From Synchiropus splendidus (Eukaryota > Chordata > Actinopteri > Syngnathiformes > Callionymidae), in contig NC_071334.1 of the NCBI RefSeq assembly GCF_027744825.2, positions 7,820,437 to 7,884,436 on the forward strand: DNA of 64,000 bases, read 5' to 3'. Positions 59,901-64,000 of the stretch are shown in pieces; the first letter of the stretch is position 1, and the number at the start of each line of letters is the position of its first letter. The notes beneath the pieces are model-generated. The model saw only the letters and a program-made list of their open reading frames with translations. It made no database searches and was not told the origin of the DNA. The position numbers were made by a program, and so were the translations under genes.

Positions 59901-61918
59901 GTAAATTTATTGATTCCATCACGTGACTGGTTCTGATTGTATGCTAATAAATGGCTGTGAGTGTACTTTGTTTACAGAGTTGCAAGCACAGCCAGAAAGT
60001 CAATGTTTGAATGAATGTTCACTGCCCTCCGTTGATCTTCTCTATTTTTGTTATCAAAGAGCAACAGGACTTTTCAGTTTCTGTTTGTACATAACTGGTC
60101 TCTTGCGAATGAGGAACCCATTTCAAGCTTGAAAAAACAATTTGGTCTTCATTTAACAGAAAATGAAACCCAAGCCACATGTTGCCTCCAATGTAGGCTA
60201 CTGTTCTCTGGTACTCACCTTCGGTTTGTTTATATATGCGAAGTCGATGTTTCTTGGGTTAGGTATGGATACCAACAAAGTCAAGAAGGAGATGAGGTAG
60301 CTGGAAGATACTGTAAACTGTGTTTCCAATCTGAAATGGGAGGAACCTCATAAGCTAAGATAAATGCCTACAACGACCTGTATGTTAGAAGAAAGTGGCC
60401 ACTGAAGCCCACATTGTGTCAGGAAACACATCAGTTTTTTTCAATTGACTTTTTAAATTAGTTAGGTGTTACAGCATTACACATTCAGTAAGCAAACTTA
60501 TGGATATGCAATTCAAGTATACTTGCATGCAAAGTATACTAACTTATACTTATGCAAGTATTTCCTCACTAAAATCGAGAAAAACACGACGGTGCATGAT
60601 GATATGGCAAAAGTGACCAAAGAGGGGCATGTGTGGGTCACGTCCAAACATCAGCTGCTTATATTAACTCTCTTGGTTTCAGTAGTCTGCCAATATTGTG
60701 ATGTGTGATGCTTCCATGCTGGGTTGCCATGGATCCACCATCTGTCATTCCCTGTTGTGATGCTGCATGGCCCCTCCCCCAATAAATAAAGTGATTTGAC
60801 TGGGTTATGCACCATCGATGAGTCAAGCTATCAAGCTAATCAAGTCAACTTTAAATGTTATGTTGTCTTTCTGGTCATATTTATTTATGAGCTGTCAAAA
60901 TTATTAAGTTGGTGTGTCATAAGGCTTCATTAATGGGAATAGAATCTGTGTTAGCACCTCAGGCGAGTGAATAGGTCAAATGTGTGGCAGTGGGTATTTG
61001 AGTTTCCTCACTATTTGTTCTTGAGTGTAGGTATGTTAAACCCCCTCACATGACTCCTGGCTTTTGTGTCTGCAGTCTGTCTGCGGGACTTAAGCCCCTT
61101 CCCATGGAGGTTTCAACCTCCTGCTCACGCGAGATAACTCTCTGCTGCTGGTTCATAATCATGATCATACATTAATACACATGTTGGCATATATATATAT
61201 ATATATAATATACACTCACACGACTCAAAAGCTTTAGCGAGTAATGCGCAAGCATGGTTATTGTCTGTCATGCACTGTATGAATTTGCATTGACAACCAA
61301 GACAGCAAGCAGAACGAAATATTATTGCTTGAAGTGAGAGTTCACTGTGGTGACAGTGGCAGAAAATAAACTTTCTCCTATTTAACACAAACCTTGTGTT
61401 GCCAAAAGTGTGGCCATCAGATAGGTGACATACATTTTGGTGATGAGTACTTTGAACTAAACCTTGTGGAATTACAGAGTTTGATGTGTTGCTGATGTCA
61501 GGTTCTCGTAGGAGTCTGAGAGATTTGTCGTTGGGATTGATATGGCGTTTGTCTGCTTGCCAGGAGAGCTTCCCTATTAAATTACTTTTCAGTAAGCGCT
61601 GGGGTTGTAATGTTTTAAGTGAAATAGCTAAAATAGCTCCAAAGTTGCATTTACTGGATGTGGGTTCTTTAACCCTAGATTAAGACTGCCACCTGGGAGG
61701 CTTGATCCGTGGTTAAATATAGGCTTACCACCTACATTTCATTCTCCCTTACACTGTCTGTAAAACTCCATTTGGAATGTATCACACTGAAATAATTCTG
61801 ATAATCCCAGTGGGAATTTCAATGGATAGTTAAGATTTTTAGTTCAACATAGCAGTTCAAGTGACCACTCATATTCATCTATTCCGTTTTCCTCATAACT
61901 ATTTCTCTTTGACTCTAG
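59901..61918 (+). other. ppfia1: ppfia1 leader intron
   Basis: About 2 kb without coding signal. It contains a short (TA)n run at 61,190-61,208 and AATAAATAAA near 60,783, which is more likely chance than a gene end. The acceptor GACTCTAG directly precedes the start codon. Confidence 0.5.
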
Positions 61919-62188
61919 ATGATGTGCGAGGTGATGCCTACCATCAGTGAGGCAGAAGGGCCTGGCGGGGGAGGAGGCAGCGGTCGACGGGGCTCTGGTT
62001 CGCCGCTACAGTCAGACTCTGAAGGTCATTTTGAGTCGCTGATGGTATCCATGCTGGAGGAGAGGGATCGTCTTCTGGAGACTCTGAGAGAGACTCAGGA
62101 GAATCTGGGATTGACCCAGGGAAAACTGCATGAGGTCAGCCATGAGAGAGACTCGCTGCAGAGGCAACTGAACACGGCACTACCTCAG
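61919..62188 (+). CDS. ppfia1: Liprin-alpha-1, first coding exon (partial gene)
   Basis: Exon of 90 codons starting [20 protein letters not shown] and ending [10 protein letters not shown] before the donor CAG|GTCAGT. Liprin-alpha proteins are scaffold proteins of presynaptic active zones and focal adhesions that bind LAR-type receptor phosphatases. The order [15 protein letters not shown], then SHFE-like [20 protein letters not shown], then [20 protein letters not shown] matches liprin-alpha-1; alpha-2 would read MPTINED. The segment after residue 38 is the start of the N-terminal coiled coil. The ATG is the first codon after the splice acceptor. The remaining exons, including the SAM domains, lie past the right edge. 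Confidence 0.92.
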
Positions 62189-64000
62189 GTCAGTCCAATC
62201 TTCTCTCTTCTTGCACATATATTCATTCATCTATTTAGATTTTCTCCAGTGGCATTTTCAGGTTGTTATGCAAGTGTTATGATGACAGAGGCTCTTTTCT
62301 GTCTCACTTCTATTTTTGCATGATGTCACTAGTCAATGTCAGTTTTCTAAGTTAAGATTTCTCAAAGATTCAATAAAACATTTATAACATATTGAGTCAA
62401 ACGGACCAACGTTCCCTAATTAAAATACTGGAATTGCCCAGTTAATTTATTCTTTGTTTCCTAGTTGGTAAAAGTTGACTGTAGTAGTGGGGAAGCTAGA
62501 TATATTTCCCAATAACAACAGAGTCATCCCAACCTTGTTTCCTTCCCACTGCCATCTCAGAGCAGTTCAACACAGAAATTTGTTTGGCGCGTGAAGTGTG
62601 CCATTGTGCTGCTCCAGATGACAATGGCTCCTTGGATGTTGCATCTTAATGTAGATTAATTGACAAGTATGCTCATAGCGTGTACTATGGTCCTGTCCAC
62701 ACAAAGATGCCCTCGGTGGACAGCACAAGGTCCTTGTTGTATAGGCATTTTATCGACACGAAACTGGGGTTTTCAATCATGTGTACCACAAATTTGATGA
62801 AAACAGTAATCTCACTTTCTCCCGAAACTCATGACTGCACAACAGCGACGAGCTGTCAGTCAGTTGCAGCTGTTGAGCAACTGGAAATGTGCTCTTTCAC
62901 AATATTGAAAGACTTTTCTTGACCAGAATCACACGTTTACCCGAGTGACTGACTTGCCGGCGTTGATGGAGTGTGTAGCTCTTGGCCTTCACCAGATACG
63001 TTTACAGAACTGGCTAGAAAATGAGCACCACCCATCGCTGGCCGCTCTCCAATGTCTTTGTCAGTCTGAAGTAGAGTGTGACCCGTAGAACAGCTCATCC
63101 ACTGGCCGTCACCAATGTCTCTGGTGTTGTTCGTGTGAACCAAGCCTCAGTTAGTGCCTAGGGTTCAATTGAAAACGAGATAGGCCCTGGGAAAGCGCAT
63201 ATATCCGCTGTGTCAGGTGTCATAACTTCCATGACGTAATTATTACATTGGCTTGCCACACAATCATGAAATCTCAATTTCGTTTTTTCAATGTGATCTT
63301 AAGGTCCAAACGCCATGCTCTGAACGCTACACCTGCTGGTGTATTCCTCTGTAGTAACTAGTGTTTCGCACCAATGAACATACAAATTAGAAATAATGAC
63401 ACATTTTGTCATCAATGTCACATGAAAGTAGATTTTCTATTTTTGCTGCTCTTTGCCCATTGAAAAACAACTACGGGAATTTTTTACCGTCGGTGAATCC
63501 AACCTCCTGACTTTGTTCTATTTCCTCCTGCCAAACTCAAATCCCTTCTAAGATAGCACTGATTTTTTTTTAATTGAAACTCGTTTGTCCGGTTTGGTGG
63601 TATTCTGTTCACACACCAGCGCACTAAAGAAGAGCCTCCGTGATTGCTCATGGTAATAATTTGCAGCTCACAGTATGCACTTAAATGACTTTCACAGATT
63701 GAAATTCGGCAAAACTATTAAAAACACAAAAATGTTTCTTTTTTTTCACTCTTTTTTTTCTTATTAGTGCTCTTCAAAATTACTTATTATATGCCAATGA
63801 TGGTTCTTATTACAGTACATACCTACAATATCGCAATATATTGCAATGTATCATATCGCTACTCTGGTATCAAGATACGCATTATAGATACTTGCTAATA
63901 CACAGCCCTACTTTCATTCAGGCAGGACTGCTCCCTCTGATTCTGATTCAGCATTGGTGTTTTGGTTCTTTATACAATATATATTTAAATGTGTGATCGA
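62189..64000 (+). other. ppfia1: ppfia1 intron (runs off right edge)
   Basis: No second coding exon is found before the window ends. The sequence is AT-rich unique DNA with one hAT-like fragment at 63.82-63.91 kb. Confidence 0.6.
63822..63910. mobile_element. hAT-like TATCG-rich fragment
   Basis: ACAATATCGCAATATATTGC, AATGTATCATATCGCTACTC and the edge ACACAGCCCTA resemble, in reverse, the terminus of the fragment at 35.61 kb. Confidence 0.45.

Noticed and set aside
60775..60792. AATAAATAAA as a gene 3' end
   Set aside because: It lies within the ppfia1 leader intron with no coding exon before it on the plus strand.

Overview
The window is nuclear DNA from a ray-finned (teleost) fish. Genes are split into short GT-AG exons with many 60-150 nt introns. 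Long CA/TA microsatellites and dispersed MITE-like DNA elements fill the spaces, and the recognisable proteins match vertebrate families, including a fish-type FISNA NLR.

Layout: (1) 1-2.1 kb, minus strand: the 5' part of an NLRC3-like FISNA/NACHT receptor running off the left edge. (2) 2.1-6.3 kb: repeat-rich spacer. (3) 6.35-12.76 kb, plus strand: an adhesion GPCR of subfamily G with GAIN/GPS and seven membrane segments, 13 coding exons. (4) 14.35-17.42 kb, plus strand: slc7a6os (Iwr1 homologue), convergent with (5) 19.66-22.87 kb, minus strand: slc7a6 (y+LAT2), whose non-coding first exon lies near 24.9 kb. (6) 26.0-36.1 kb, minus strand: a second subfamily G adhesion GPCR, ADGRG1/GPR56-like with an N-terminal PLL-like region; 14 coding exons sum to 636 codons plus stop. 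(7) 36.2-49.4 kb: gene-poor spacer with one unexplained coding-like tract (39.6-40.25 kb). (8) 49.4-54.4 kb, minus strand: syap1, 360 aa. (9) 56.07-57.86 kb, plus strand: phospho2, 243 aa. (10) 59.1 kb to the right edge, plus strand: the 5' end of a liprin-alpha-1 gene (ppfia1), two candidate leader exons and the first coding exon.

The genes do not form one pathway. slc7a6os and slc7a6 keep the convergent tail-to-tail pairing for which slc7a6os is named. syap1 and phospho2 are divergent across about 1.6 kb. The two adhesion GPCRs flank the SLC7A6 pair on opposite strands. All exon chains for slc7a6os, slc7a6, the ADGRG1-like gene, syap1 and phospho2 were joined by hand and sum to multiples of three with no internal stop, which supports them.

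The most distinctive non-genic signal is a palindromic element of about 220-250 bp, present in at least eight full or partial copies, whose two arms each carry a CTCF-core-like motif (CCACYAGRTGGCRC). Inside slc7a6 intron 2 the end of one copy has expanded into a nine-unit 32-bp tandem array next to a GC-AG splice donor.
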